This document shows positions 51,848 to 60,461 of a stretch of 64,000 nt of DNA, piece by piece. Source of the DNA: Ancrocorticia sp047501485 (GTDB taxonomy: Bacteria > Actinomycetota > Actinomycetes > Actinomycetales > Actinomycetaceae); contig JAZDRN010000009.1 in NCBI GenBank assembly GCA_047501485.1, forward strand, positions 1 to 64,000. Reading direction: 5' to 3'. How positions within the stretch are numbered: the stretch's first letter is position 1; every line of letters starts with the position of its first letter. Under the pieces are notes generated by a model. That model was not told the DNA's origin and did not search any database. It worked only from the letters and a program-made list of their open reading frames with translations. Made by a program: the position numbers and the translations under genes.

Positions 51848-53488
51848 GTGAACCACGAACTTCCAGCGCGCTCCCGCGCGCATATTTCCCTTTCCCACGT
51901 CTCCATTTCGCGCGGAATGAATCCCGTCCTCACAGAACTGGACCTAACGGTCACGCCGGACTCGCGCATCGCCGTCGTCGGAGAGAACGGGCGTGGAAAA
52001 TCCACTCTTCTCCACGTCATCGCCGGCCTTCTCTCCGTGGACTCCGGCACCGTGACCAGGGTGGGAACCCTCAGCCTCGCCACCCAGGAAATGGCGGTGG
52101 CCGAGGGCGAAACCGTTGGAGACGCCGTCGCCGAGGTCATGGCACCGTCAGTGGCGGCTCTTGAGGAGCTCGATGCGGCCGCGGGCGAGCTGGCCGACAT
52201 TCAGGACGCGGTTGATCCGACCTCGATTCACGAACGCTATTCGAAGGCGCTCGATATCTGCGAAGCCCTCGACGCGTGGAACACCGAGCAGCGCATGCGT
52301 TCGGCCATGGAACGGCTGGATGCCGAGAAGGACTGGAGGCGCCCCCTTGCCGAGCTCTCGGTGGGGGCGCGCTATCGGGTGCGCCTGGCATGCATCCTCG
52401 CCCGAGGCGAGGACTTCCTGGCGCTGGACGAACCCACCAACCACCTGGATCGCTCCGGATTGGAGTACCTCACGGCGCAGTTGCGGAGCTGGCCCGGAGG
52501 GGTCATCCTCGCCAGCCACGACCGGGCGCTGCTGAACGATATCGCCGAGAGCTACGTGGATCTGGACCCCGCGCCCGACGGACGCGCACGCAGATACACG
52601 GGTAGTCTCGACGATCTGCGGGAATCGCGCAGGGCGATGCTGGCGCGTTGGGAGCAGGAATACGCCCTGCAGACCAAAGAACACGAAAAGCTGAAGGCGG
52701 ACCTGGCGGAGGCCCAGTCGCGACTCGTCACAGGCTGGCGGCCTCCCAAGGGGACCGGCAAACATCAGCGGGCCACCCGGGCCGCAAGCGTGACCCAGAG
52801 GGTGCATCGGCGGCAGGAGCAGCTGGAGGAACACGCGGTGACCATCCCGGTTCCGCCGCAGCACTTCTCCATCCCGGAGCTGCCACGGTTCACAGGTGGA
52901 GACGTGTTGACGGCTCATCGGGTGACCGTCGCGGGCCGGCTCGACACCCCGGCCTCCGTCGCGGTTCAAGCGGGCGGCCGCCTGGTGATCAGCGGACCGA
53001 ACGGAGCTGGCAAGTCCACGCTACTATCGGTGCTGAGCGGCGAGTTGCCCCCAAGCACCGGCACCGTGCTGCGTCCCAGGGGCGTCCGGATCGGAGTGCT
53101 CCGGCAGGAGACGTCCCTTCCGATGAACAAAAGGGCCGATCAGCACTACGCGGCGGAGGTCGAGCGGCTCGTCGCACGCGGAGGGACGAGTGCGAGCAGG
53201 GCTGTCTCGTTGCGGGGACTCGGGCTCCTCACCCGGCAGGAAGTCGGCAAACGCATCGGCGAGATGTCCATGGGGCAACAGCGGCGTCTCGAATTGGCCC
53301 TGGTACTGGCGGCCCGCCCGCACCTTCTGCTGCTGGACGAGCCGACCAACCATTTGTCCACCAGGCTGATCGACGAACTGACGGAGGCCCTTCGGACCAC
53401 GGATGCGGCTGTCGTCGTCTCCAGTCACGACAGACAGTTCCTGAGGGATACAGTGGATTGGGAGCAGCTCGGAGTCGCTCAACTGTGA
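51848..53488 (+). CDS. ABC-F ribosome-protection ATPase (macrolide/lincosamide type)
   Basis: 546 aa, two ABC domains and no membrane segments, so an ABC-F translational factor rather than a transporter. Walker A GENGRGKSTLL and GPNGAGKSTLL; Walker B DEPTNHL in both halves; signatures LSVGAR and MSMGQQRR differ from LSGGQ, as is common in actinobacterial resistance proteins of the TlrC/LmrC class. The interdomain linker has the KGTGKHQRATRAASVTQRV segment typical of that class. It probably dislodges macrolides, lincosamides or streptogramins from the ribosome. GTG start at 51848 with AAGGA upstream. Confidence 0.87.
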   Translation: MNHELPARSRAHISLSHVSISRGMNPVLTELDLTVTPDSRIAVVGENGRGKSTLLHVIAGLLSVDSGTVTRVGTLSLATQEMAVAEGETVGDAVAEVMAPSVAALEELDAAAGELADIQDAVDPTSIHERYSKALDICEALDAWNTEQRMRSAMERLDAEKDWRRPLAELSVGARYRVRLACILARGEDFLALDEPTNHLDRSGLEYLTAQLRSWPGGVILASHDRALLNDIAESYVDLDPAPDGRARRYTGSLDDLRESRRAMLARWEQEYALQTKEHEKLKADLAEAQSRLVTGWRPPKGTGKHQRATRAASVTQRVHRRQEQLEEHAVTIPVPPQHFSIPELPRFTGGDVLTAHRVTVAGRLDTPASVAVQAGGRLVISGPNGAGKSTLLSVLSGELPPSTGTVLRPRGVRIGVLRQETSLPMNKRADQHYAAEVERLVARGGTSASRAVSLRGLGLLTRQEVGKRIGEMSMGQQRRLELALVLAARPHLLLLDEPTNHLSTRLIDELTEALRTTDAAVVVSSHDRQFLRDTVDWEQLGVAQL

Positions 53489-53529
53489 AATCCGACTTCG
53501 CCGAGACTTCGCTTGTAAGGGCACCTGTG

Positions 53530-53535
53530 TATACT
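53530..53535 (+). promoter_or_regulatory. Likely -10 box of the OpuC operon
   Basis: TATACT lies 42 bases after the ABC-F stop and 41 bases before the GTG start of the ATPase. The -35 region is weak. Confidence 0.5.
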
Positions 53536-53576
53536 CGGCAGGAACCAACTTCGAGAACACCCTCGGGAGGCACGAA

Positions 53577-54386
53577 GTGATCGAATTCGAGTCCGTATCG
53601 AAGATCTATCCCGACGGCACCGCGGCAGTATCAGACTTCTCTCTCACCGTGCCCTCGCATCGTACGGTCGTCCTGGTGGGGTCCTCCGGATCGGGGAAAA
53701 CGACTCTGTTGCGCATGGTCAACCGGATGGTCGATCCCACCCGGGGCAGGGTCCTGATCGACGACGACGATATTGCCACCATCAACCCGGTACAACTGCG
53801 CCGTTCCATCGGCTACGTGCTGCAGAACGGGGGCTTGCTCCCCCACCGCAGCGTCGTGGACAACATCGCCACGGTACCGATGTTGACGGGCTCATCGCGA
53901 CGCGAGGCTCGGGCGCGAGCCCTTTCGCTCATGGAGACGGTAGGGCTGGATCCCGCGCTGAGCGGGCGCTATCCGAGCCAGCTCTCCGGCGGGCAGCAGC
54001 AGCGCGTCGGCGTGGCCAGGGCGCTGGCAAGCGAGCCCAACATCCTGCTGATGGACGAACCTTTCGGCGCCGTCGACCCGATCGTGCGCAATGAGCTGCA
54101 AAGCGAGTTGCTGCGGCTCCAGGGCGAACTCGGCAAGACCATCGTCTTCGTGACGCACGATATCGACGAGGCCTTTCGACTGGGAGACGAGGTGGTGGTG
54201 CTGCGCACAGGTGGCGAGGTCGCCCAGCGGGGCACGCCCACGGAGATCCTCGGTGCGCCCGCGGACTCCTTCGTGAGCGGCTTCATCGGCGCCGAACGCG
54301 CAGATCGGGCATTGCACACGGTGACCGTGGATGGACGCCAGCTGGCCGTGGATGCGGATGGCCGACCGGTGGGAGTGATCGAGTAA
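53577..54386 (+). CDS. opuCA: Osmoprotectant ABC transporter ATPase
   Basis: 269 aa. Walker A GSSGSGKTTLLRMV, signature LSGGQQQRVGVARA, Walker B ILLMDEPFGAVD and H-loop FVTHDIDEAF. Closest in type to OpuCA/ProV, which import glycine betaine, choline or similar; CBS domains are absent. GTG start with GGGAGG upstream. Shares one base with the permease gene (TAATG). Confidence 0.92.
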   Translation: MIEFESVSKIYPDGTAAVSDFSLTVPSHRTVVLVGSSGSGKTTLLRMVNRMVDPTRGRVLIDDDDIATINPVQLRRSIGYVLQNGGLLPHRSVVDNIATVPMLTGSSRREARARALSLMETVGLDPALSGRYPSQLSGGQQQRVGVARALASEPNILLMDEPFGAVDPIVRNELQSELLRLQGELGKTIVFVTHDIDEAFRLGDEVVVLRTGGEVAQRGTPTEILGAPADSFVSGFIGAERADRALHTVTVDGRQLAVDADGRPVGVIE

Positions 54387-55042
54387 TGGGTTGGCTTGCC
54401 GCCAACTGGTCATGGGTCGTCTCTCTGTTGTGGGATCATCTTCTGCTGGCACTGCCTGCCATCGCGTTGAGCATCGTCATCGCCGTGCCCATCGGACGCT
54501 TCGCTTACCGGCACCCACGCCTGGGCGGGCCCCTGCTTGAGGCCTCCACGTTGCTCTACGCGATTCCCGCGCTTCCATTGCTGATCATCATCCCGGTGCT
54601 CATCGGCTCCTCCCTGCGTTCGGCGACCACCATGGTGGTCGCTCTGACGGTCTACGGCGTGGCTCTGCTCGTGCGTTCGGCAACCGACGCCTTCGCGTCG
54701 GTCAACTCAGGGGTGCGCGATGCCGCCATTGCCATCGGCTATTCTCCGCGCGGTGTGCTGTGGAAGGTCGACCTTCCGCTGTCGATACCGGTGCTCCTGG
54801 CGGGGATCCGAGTGGTGACAGTTTCCACGATCAGCCTGGTGACGATCGGCGCGCTCATCGGGGTGTCCAACCTCGGCACACTCCTGACCGACGGCTTCCA
54901 ACGCGGCATCACCGCCGAGGTGGCCACGGGTATCCTCACGACGATGGCGCTGGCGCTGGTGCTTGACACGCTCCTGCTCCTCCTCGGGCGGATACTGACG
55001 CCGTGGACCGCGCGCAGCCGAGCGGGAGGGAGCGCCACATGA
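54386..55042 (+). CDS. opuCB: Osmoprotectant ABC transporter permease (first)
   Basis: 218 aa, five or six membrane segments, with the coupling EAA-type loop (AFASVNSGVRDAAIAIGYSP, then GVLWKVDLPLSIPVLLAGIR). Starts inside the stop of the ATPase gene. Intact, in contrast to the second permease that starts at 55039 within its stop. Confidence 0.92.
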   Translation: MGWLAANWSWVVSLLWDHLLLALPAIALSIVIAVPIGRFAYRHPRLGGPLLEASTLLYAIPALPLLIIIPVLIGSSLRSATTMVVALTVYGVALLVRSATDAFASVNSGVRDAAIAIGYSPRGVLWKVDLPLSIPVLLAGIRVVTVSTISLVTIGALIGVSNLGTLLTDGFQRGITAEVATGILTTMALALVLDTLLLLLGRILTPWTARSRAGGSAT

Positions 55043-55735
55043 ACCAGTTCGGCGAGGCCATAGCCTGGCTGACCGACCCGCTCCATTGGCAGGGAGCGGG
55101 TCGGTCAGCACCTGGCCATCACCGGCATCGCCATCGCGATCGCCGCTCTCATCGCGCTGCCCCTCGGCATTCTCATCGGTCACACAAGGCGCGGTTCCGG
55201 CCTGATCGGCGCGATAACCGGTGCGGCTCGTGCTGTTCCCACCCTCGGGCTCCTCACTCTTTTCGGCCTCGCCCTGGGCATCGGGCTGAAAGCTCCCCTC
55301 GCGGCCCTGGTGATTCTCGCGATCCCCTCGCTGCTGGCCGGAGCCTACGCGGGGATCCAATCGATCGATCCGACGACCCCGAACGCCGCCAAGGCCATCG
55401 GTATGAGTTCCTGGCAGGTCATTCGCTCGGTTGAGATACCGCTGGCGCTCCCCGTCATCCTCGGAGGACTTCGCTCCGCAACCCTCCAGGTGGTCTCCAC
55501 CGCAACGCTGGCGGCCTACGTGGCCGACACCGGGCTGGGCAGATATCTCTTCGCGGGGCTCAAGTCCCGGGATTACGCACAGATGCTGGCGGGCGCGATC
55601 ATCGTCGCCTTGCTGGCGCTGGTAATAGAACTCGTACTCGCACTGTGCCAGCACCTCGCGGCACGCCGTTCCAATCCTGCAGAAACCACATCCACACGAG
55701 ACACCACATCCACACGAGACAAGGACTTACCATGA
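55039..55735 (+). pseudogene. opuCD: Osmoprotectant ABC transporter permease (second), frameshifted
   Basis: The start MNQFGEAIAWLTDPLHWQ (from ATG 55039) and the rest of the permease (RVGQHLAITGIAIAIAALIALP onward, ending in KDLP at 55735) lie in two frames. The change happens near 55092-55094, where a GGG run appears to hold one extra G; removing it gives HWQERVGQHLAITG, a continuous sequence of the expected family. As written, translation from 55039 ends at 55434. The C-terminus contains an 18-base tandem duplication (TTSTRD twice). It could be a true mutation, phase-variable run, or sequencing error. Confidence 0.85.
55686..55721 (+). repeat. 18-base tandem duplication in the permease C-terminus
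   Basis: CCACATCCACACGAGACA occurs twice in tandem (55686-55703 and 55704-55721), encoding TTSTRD-TTSTRD in the second frame of the permease. It lies just before the binding-protein start. Confidence 0.9.
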
Positions 55736-56667
55736 AGCGTCACAATGCTCTCCAATCGCTCGGTGCCGTACTGGCTGCGGGGGCTCTGACTCTGAGCGCC
55801 TGCGGTTCGAGCGATCCGCTCGACTCGGATTCGGGCAACTCTGAATCGGGAGCTTCCGGGGACAACCAGACCATCGTCGTCGGGTCTCAGGATTACTATT
55901 CCAACGAGATCATCGCCGAGATCTACGCCCAGGCGCTGGAAGACAGCGGCTTCACGGTGGATCGTCAGTTCCGGATCGGCCAGCGCGAGGTCTATCTGCC
56001 GGAGATCGAAGCCGGTGAGATCGATCTGTTCCCCGAATACAGTGGCCCGGTTCTGCAGTACTGGGAGCCCGAGACTACCGCCCGTATCTCAGAGGATGTC
56101 TACGCGGCCCTCGAGGAGGCTACTCCGGAGGGGCTACGCGCACTTGAGCAGTCCCCGGCAACGGATCAGGATTCCTATGTCGTCACTCAGGACTTCGCTT
56201 CCGAGTGGGACTTGACCACCATCGCCGATCTCGGCAACGTTGACACTCCGCTGACCCTCGGCGCGAATTCCGAGGCGGAGAGCCGACCCAATGGGCCGAC
56301 GGGGTTGAAGGAGACCTACGGCATCGACGTCGGCTTCACACCCATTGAGGACAGCGGCGGCCCCTTGACCGTCAAGGCCCTGAACGACGGCGCGATCCAG
56401 CTCGCCATCATCTACACCGCCGATCCCTCGATCAAGCAGAACGATCTCGTCTCCCTGGAGGACACCGAAGGATTGTTCCTGGCCTCAAACGTCGTTCCGC
56501 TGGCAAGCGATAACGTGAACGACGCCGCCGCCGCGGTGATCAACTCCGTCAGCGCGGCCATGACCCCGGACGATCTCATCTCGCTGAACGCACGAAGCGT
56601 GGACGAACAGCTATCGGCGAGTGCGATCGCCGAGGATTGGCTGGCCGAGAAGAACCTGAACGGATAG
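55732..56667 (+). CDS. opuCC: Osmoprotectant-binding lipoprotein
   Basis: 311 aa. Lipobox LSAC (Cys about residue 23), Ser/Asp/Gly-rich linker, then IVVGSQDYYSNEIIAEIYAQ and EIDLFPEYSGPVLQYW, as in OpuCC/ProX-type binding proteins for quaternary amines. ATG at 55732 follows AAGGA and overlaps the permease stop (ATGA). Ends the operon at a double hairpin. Confidence 0.92.
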   Translation: MKRHNALQSLGAVLAAGALTLSACGSSDPLDSDSGNSESGASGDNQTIVVGSQDYYSNEIIAEIYAQALEDSGFTVDRQFRIGQREVYLPEIEAGEIDLFPEYSGPVLQYWEPETTARISEDVYAALEEATPEGLRALEQSPATDQDSYVVTQDFASEWDLTTIADLGNVDTPLTLGANSEAESRPNGPTGLKETYGIDVGFTPIEDSGGPLTVKALNDGAIQLAIIYTADPSIKQNDLVSLEDTEGLFLASNVVPLASDNVNDAAAAVINSVSAAMTPDDLISLNARSVDEQLSASAIAEDWLAEKNLNG

Positions 56668-56701
56668 TCCCAACCTCTCAGCGCACCGGCTGAGAGAACC
56701 T

Positions 56702-56741
56702 GCGGAGCGGCGACCAGAGAATGACCTGGTCGCCGCTCCGC
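56702..56741. terminator. Bidirectional terminator hairpin between convergent genes
   Basis: A perfect 16-bp stem (56702-56717 with 56726-56741) and a smaller one (CTCTCAG/CTGAGAG, 56675-56696) lie between the binding-protein gene and the convergent 56774 gene. Confidence 0.8.
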
Positions 56742-56773
56742 GTCTGTGCCAACGTGGGAGACGGTTGTGGAAG

Positions 56774-57925
56774 CTAGCTCCAACCGATCTGCGGCACGAA
56801 TTGGCTGAAGTCGACACTCGGGTTCTTGAGGTCCGACACGTCCTGGGGCTCAACCTCGGTGCGGTCCTCCTCATCAGGCAACTGGATTGTGACCGTCATA
56901 TCGGTAGCGGCATCGACGGGAGGCAGTTCGATACCGTAGACACCCGGGCGACTCGGTGATTCCACGGGCTCGAGAGTATCGATGGCAGCCAGGATCTCCG
57001 CCTCGACATCTGACGTGAGAGTGCGCTGTACCGACTTATCGAGTTCCTGCCGGTAGTAGTCTTCCTTATCGAGTTCCTGCCGGTAGTAGTCTTCGGGCTT
57101 CAGAATCGCATAGAGCCCACATGCGGTCTCACCCGACTCCTGTGCCATGCATTCCTCGAAGGAGTTGCGTACCAGATCCCGAAATCGCTCCTTGCCCTCG
57201 GAGGTGAGCGCCGGTTGCGTCATCTCCTCAAATCCGGCGGCATCATCGCTGTCGACGAGGATCATCGGGTCTTTCGCGCCGGGCAACTCGAATGCATCGC
57301 GCTTGGCGTCGAACACGTAGGCACCCGGAAACAGCTTGAGGAATCTGTTCGGCACAGTCTCTCCGTTGACCCGCAGCCCCGACGCCGAAAGCGCCGTGGA
57401 ATCCACCGAGACCAAGCCGTCGGTTATGTGAGCGCCATTCGTCGTGCTGACATCGAATGATCTCTCGAAGCGCTCGCCACCGATGTACAGGACCACCGGA
57501 ACCCGGTAGAAATCCGAGGCCTCTTCGTAGGGTTCACGAACGTCGAAGTCCTCGATCGGCGCGATATCGTTGGAGGCCGTGAGAATCTCACGCGAGAGCG
57601 CGGGCCAAGGGTCTGTCCCTTCCACGGCGCCAAGAGGTTCTTCGAGGTAGGTCCTGGCTCCCTCGGCATCGCCCCCACGCAGTGCCAGCAGATACTCCTC
57701 AACCGCCTCCTTGGCCTCCGGCGAACGCGATATGGATTGATCGATTACCTTCACCAAGGCGATAACGGCTCCCACGATCACCAAAGCCGCGACAACGGCA
57801 ACGATCCACTTCTTGTATCTGCGGCCGGGTACCTTGTGCCCCCGGCCGGGTACCTTGTGCCCGATTCCGGGCGCCTGGGTCCCTTTCCGCGACGGTTCCG
57901 CACCTTCGCCAACTGGCTCTTTCAT
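56774..57925 (-). CDS. Membrane-anchored protein with internal tandem duplications, unknown function
   Basis: 383 aa. Cytosolic N-terminus with GHKVPGR-GHKVPGR, one membrane helix (WIVAVVAALVIVGAVIALV, about residues 40-60), then an extracytoplasmic region of about 320 residues with repeated EDYYRQELDK-EDYYRQELDK and several acidic segments. A DUF4878-like start (EAVEEYLLALRGGDAEGA) suggests a lumazine/NTF2-like extracytoplasmic domain, weakly. TAAAGT lies six bases before the ATG at 57925, so it may be leaderless. No catalytic motif seen. Confidence 0.7.
   Translation of the reverse strand: MKEPVGEGAEPSRKGTQAPGIGHKVPGRGHKVPGRRYKKWIVAVVAALVIVGAVIALVKVIDQSISRSPEAKEAVEEYLLALRGGDAEGARTYLEEPLGAVEGTDPWPALSREILTASNDIAPIEDFDVREPYEEASDFYRVPVVLYIGGERFERSFDVSTTNGAHITDGLVSVDSTALSASGLRVNGETVPNRFLKLFPGAYVFDAKRDAFELPGAKDPMILVDSDDAAGFEEMTQPALTSEGKERFRDLVRNSFEECMAQESGETACGLYAILKPEDYYRQELDKEDYYRQELDKSVQRTLTSDVEAEILAAIDTLEPVESPSRPGVYGIELPPVDAATDMTVTIQLPDEEDRTEVEPQDVSDLKNPSVDFSQFVPQIGWS
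57035..57094 (-). repeat. 30-base tandem duplication
   Basis: Two identical 30-base units (57035-57064 and 57065-57094) encode the repeated EDYYRQELDK in the 56774 gene. The frame is kept. Confidence 0.95.
57822..57862 (-). repeat. 21-base tandem duplication
   Basis: CGGCCGGGTACCTTGTGCCC occurs at 57822-57841 and 57843-57862, a 21-base period encoding GHKVPGR twice in the N-terminus of the same gene. Confidence 0.95.
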
Positions 57926-58033
57926 GCCAGTACTTTAACCGAGGTGCACTATCTGGAAGCACTCCACAGAGTAATCTGGGGAGCGCTCCTCCGCCGGCGC
58001 GTTCCGCGTGCACCAACGGGAAGGAATCCCACT

Positions 58034-60178
58034 TCACTTTCGTTGTCGCTTCTCACCCGCCTCATGCAGCCTGACTCCCAAGATTTTCCCGCCTTTACCG
58101 GTGAATACGAATCCACCGGAGTGATGAGTGATGACGATATGTTCCGAATGGACATATTGATGATGGTGGAAACAAAGCAGCACCGCGTTATCCACCACGG
58201 TGGACCCGTCCAGATGCCATTCGTGTGCATGGTGGATCTCCGAGACTTCGACCCCGCGCTGGCATCCCGGGTAGCGGCAGGTACGATCCCTGGCAACGAT
58301 TGCCTTCTCCTGCGTCACCGAGAAACGCCTCTGGGCCTTCGAGGCATCGAGAGGCTCACCATGAGCAGAGAACACCACGCGAGAGATCCCCGAGTGACAG
58401 AGCATCCGTGCAAACTGGCTGGGTGCCAGCGGGGTTCCGTCATTCAGCGTTGCCGGGGCGAGGTTTTCCATGAGGTCCGGGCATACTCCGGCCTTGATCT
58501 GAGCGCGCATCTTCCCCAGCGCCCGCACGAGTTCTTCGGTGATCTTTTCCCGTCCGTTGAGGCAGATTCCCCGCCCGCCATGTCCACCACCGTTGACCGC
58601 ACAACGCGGTGCATTCTCGACCGTATAGCCTTCCCCGCCTATTCCATCGATCTCAACGATCCCTTCCTGGACTGGAGAGACTCCGCGATCCCCGTGCCTA
58701 CCCGCAGGACTCACATCCTTGAAACGCTTGGCCGGCGACTCTGCGCTGAGGAACTCCCCGCCACCGACATCGTCATCTGACGGTGGCCCTCCTGACGACC
58801 ACGCTCCGGAAACGGGCCGCATCGCAGACGATGGACCGGCATGCAACCCGCCGTCAGCCTCCGGATCAGGAAGTGCGGACCCCCGGGGTTTCCGAGATTC
58901 ACCGGTGCTGCCGAGGACGCCTCCACCCTCCAGATCGTGAAGATCTCTTTGCCGGTCCTGATGAGCTCTATCGAGATGATGGAGGTGCTGGCATCCTGTC
59001 GCAATCGCATGCTCGGTCTGCACGAGGGTCGACAGCGGCACATGCACCAACGTCTGGTAACGGGCTGAACTGCGCTTCGCACTGCGGCGCACCTCAGCCG
59101 ACCGCGGGGTTCCCTGTTCAGCTGCCATCTTGGAGGGCCGGGCGCGCATCGCCGGAGGATGATCACACACCGCTCCCGACGAATGCTCACACGCCGTTTC
59201 GCCAACCCGAGCACCCTCCCCACCCGACTCGCCCGCCATCGCATGCCTCTTCGCGGTGACGCCCTCATCCGCCACCGCATCTTGACCAGCCACAGCATCT
59301 CGGCCAGCCACAGCATCTCGGTCAGCCAACGCCACGATCTCCAGCAGGGCTTGCGCATTGCGCTGGGCCGGAGTGCGGTGATCGTCACGGGCAGGCACCC
59401 CCACGGCATCCTGTATCGCCTGGTGGAGGATGGTCCCGTTCAGCGGAGAAAGCCACCCTGAAAGGCGATATCCCTCCTCATTCCTGAATAGACGAAAGGC
59501 CTCGTCTTTAGCTTCCTGCTTCACCTGTTGTTCCGCGGCTCGCGGCGCCACTCGGAACTTCCAGGCCTTGGCCGTCTTACGAAACCGGTCGACCGGCTCG
59601 TCCAAGGCGTGCCGTAGCAAGAAGCCCTCGTCGGCCGTAGCGCGTTCCCTGAGCTGAGGGTTCGTGGCCACAGATCGCATCACATCAATGTAATCGGAGG
59701 AGAGTTCTCCTCTGCGCATCGCCGCCCCAAAACGCGGATACAGTTCTTTCGCTGCGGCGGCCCGCTGAACGTCGTGTCTGACTTTCTCACGGGATTGCTT
59801 ACCCGAGCGTTCGATCGCATCCCAGATCGACTGCGACTCGCCCAGACCCTGCTTCATGTCTTTGGACATGGCTTCCGATGGAGATTCTTTGGCCCTCTTA
59901 TGAATATCGGAGATCCGCGATATAACCGCTAGCCGCACGCCTTCCAACCGCCGCTGCAACGCCCCGATCTTCTCCATGAATCCAACGCATCGGTCCAAAG
60001 GCACGGAGGCAAAATGGAGATTCTCGCTCCTGGAGGATAACGCTTCCATCATGGCTGTTATCTCCTCCAGCACGAGGTGCTCTTCAGTAGGCACCGCATG
60101 CTCAACGGCACGCGCCACCGGGCGCAGTCTGGAATGCGGCACAATGTCACCACGTGCAGCTCCGATATCGACGGCCAT
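58034..60178 (-). CDS. DUF222 / HNH-endonuclease domain protein
   Basis: 714 aa. N-terminal DUF222 helical domain (ERSGKQSREKVRHDVQRAAA and GELSSDYIDVMRSVATN), a low-complexity middle (about residues 310-540) with DAVAGR-DAVAGQ-DAVAD repeats, and a C-terminal HNH domain: CRYPGCQRGVEVSEIHHAHE and NAVLLCFHHHQYVHS. This is the 13E12-like family, plentiful in actinobacteria; biological role is unknown. ATG at 60178 follows AAGGAGG. Unlike typical members (400-500 aa), it is long because of the middle region. Confidence 0.85.
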   Translation of the reverse strand: MAVDIGAARGDIVPHSRLRPVARAVEHAVPTEEHLVLEEITAMMEALSSRSENLHFASVPLDRCVGFMEKIGALQRRLEGVRLAVISRISDIHKRAKESPSEAMSKDMKQGLGESQSIWDAIERSGKQSREKVRHDVQRAAAAKELYPRFGAAMRRGELSSDYIDVMRSVATNPQLRERATADEGFLLRHALDEPVDRFRKTAKAWKFRVAPRAAEQQVKQEAKDEAFRLFRNEEGYRLSGWLSPLNGTILHQAIQDAVGVPARDDHRTPAQRNAQALLEIVALADRDAVAGRDAVAGQDAVADEGVTAKRHAMAGESGGEGARVGETACEHSSGAVCDHPPAMRARPSKMAAEQGTPRSAEVRRSAKRSSARYQTLVHVPLSTLVQTEHAIATGCQHLHHLDRAHQDRQRDLHDLEGGGVLGSTGESRKPRGSALPDPEADGGLHAGPSSAMRPVSGAWSSGGPPSDDDVGGGEFLSAESPAKRFKDVSPAGRHGDRGVSPVQEGIVEIDGIGGEGYTVENAPRCAVNGGGHGGRGICLNGREKITEELVRALGKMRAQIKAGVCPDLMENLAPATLNDGTPLAPSQFARMLCHSGISRVVFSAHGEPLDASKAQRRFSVTQEKAIVARDRTCRYPGCQRGVEVSEIHHAHEWHLDGSTVVDNAVLLCFHHHQYVHSEHIVITHHSGGFVFTGKGGKILGVRLHEAGEKRQRK
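59277..59330 (-). repeat. Three imperfect 18-base tandem repeats
   Basis: Units at 59277-59294, 59295-59312 and 59313-59330 encode the DAVAGR/Q series in the HNH protein; they differ by a few bases. Confidence 0.9.
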
Positions 60179-60461
60179 GTGCCGTACCTCCTTCCTAGCG
60201 TGATTTCGTCCGAGACCAATCAATCGACCGAACTTCTGTTCGACTAACTCCAGCTTACAATCGCCCTCCGACACAAAATCGAGGCCACTCCCACCAAGAA
60301 CCAGCTAGGGCTAAATCCAGGCCAAAACCGCTGGTCAAACACGTGAAAAACGACGATGTCGCCGTCGTCGGCAAATAAGTGACGCAGGACACAATTGCAG
60401 TCCCACGATCTTCGACCCCACACCCAAGAGGCCAGAGTTCAATCGCACCAAAAGCACAGAG
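60179..60461. other. Intergenic region, nothing recognised
   Basis: About 280 bases between the HNH gene and the acetyltransferase. AAGGAGG for the HNH gene is at its left edge. I see no other supportable feature; the sequence is lower in GC than the genes beside it. Confidence 0.4.

Noticed and set aside
55039..55434. Programmed frameshift in the OpuC permease
   Set aside because: No slippery heptamer or stimulatory structure at the GGG; a simple insertion or error explains it better.
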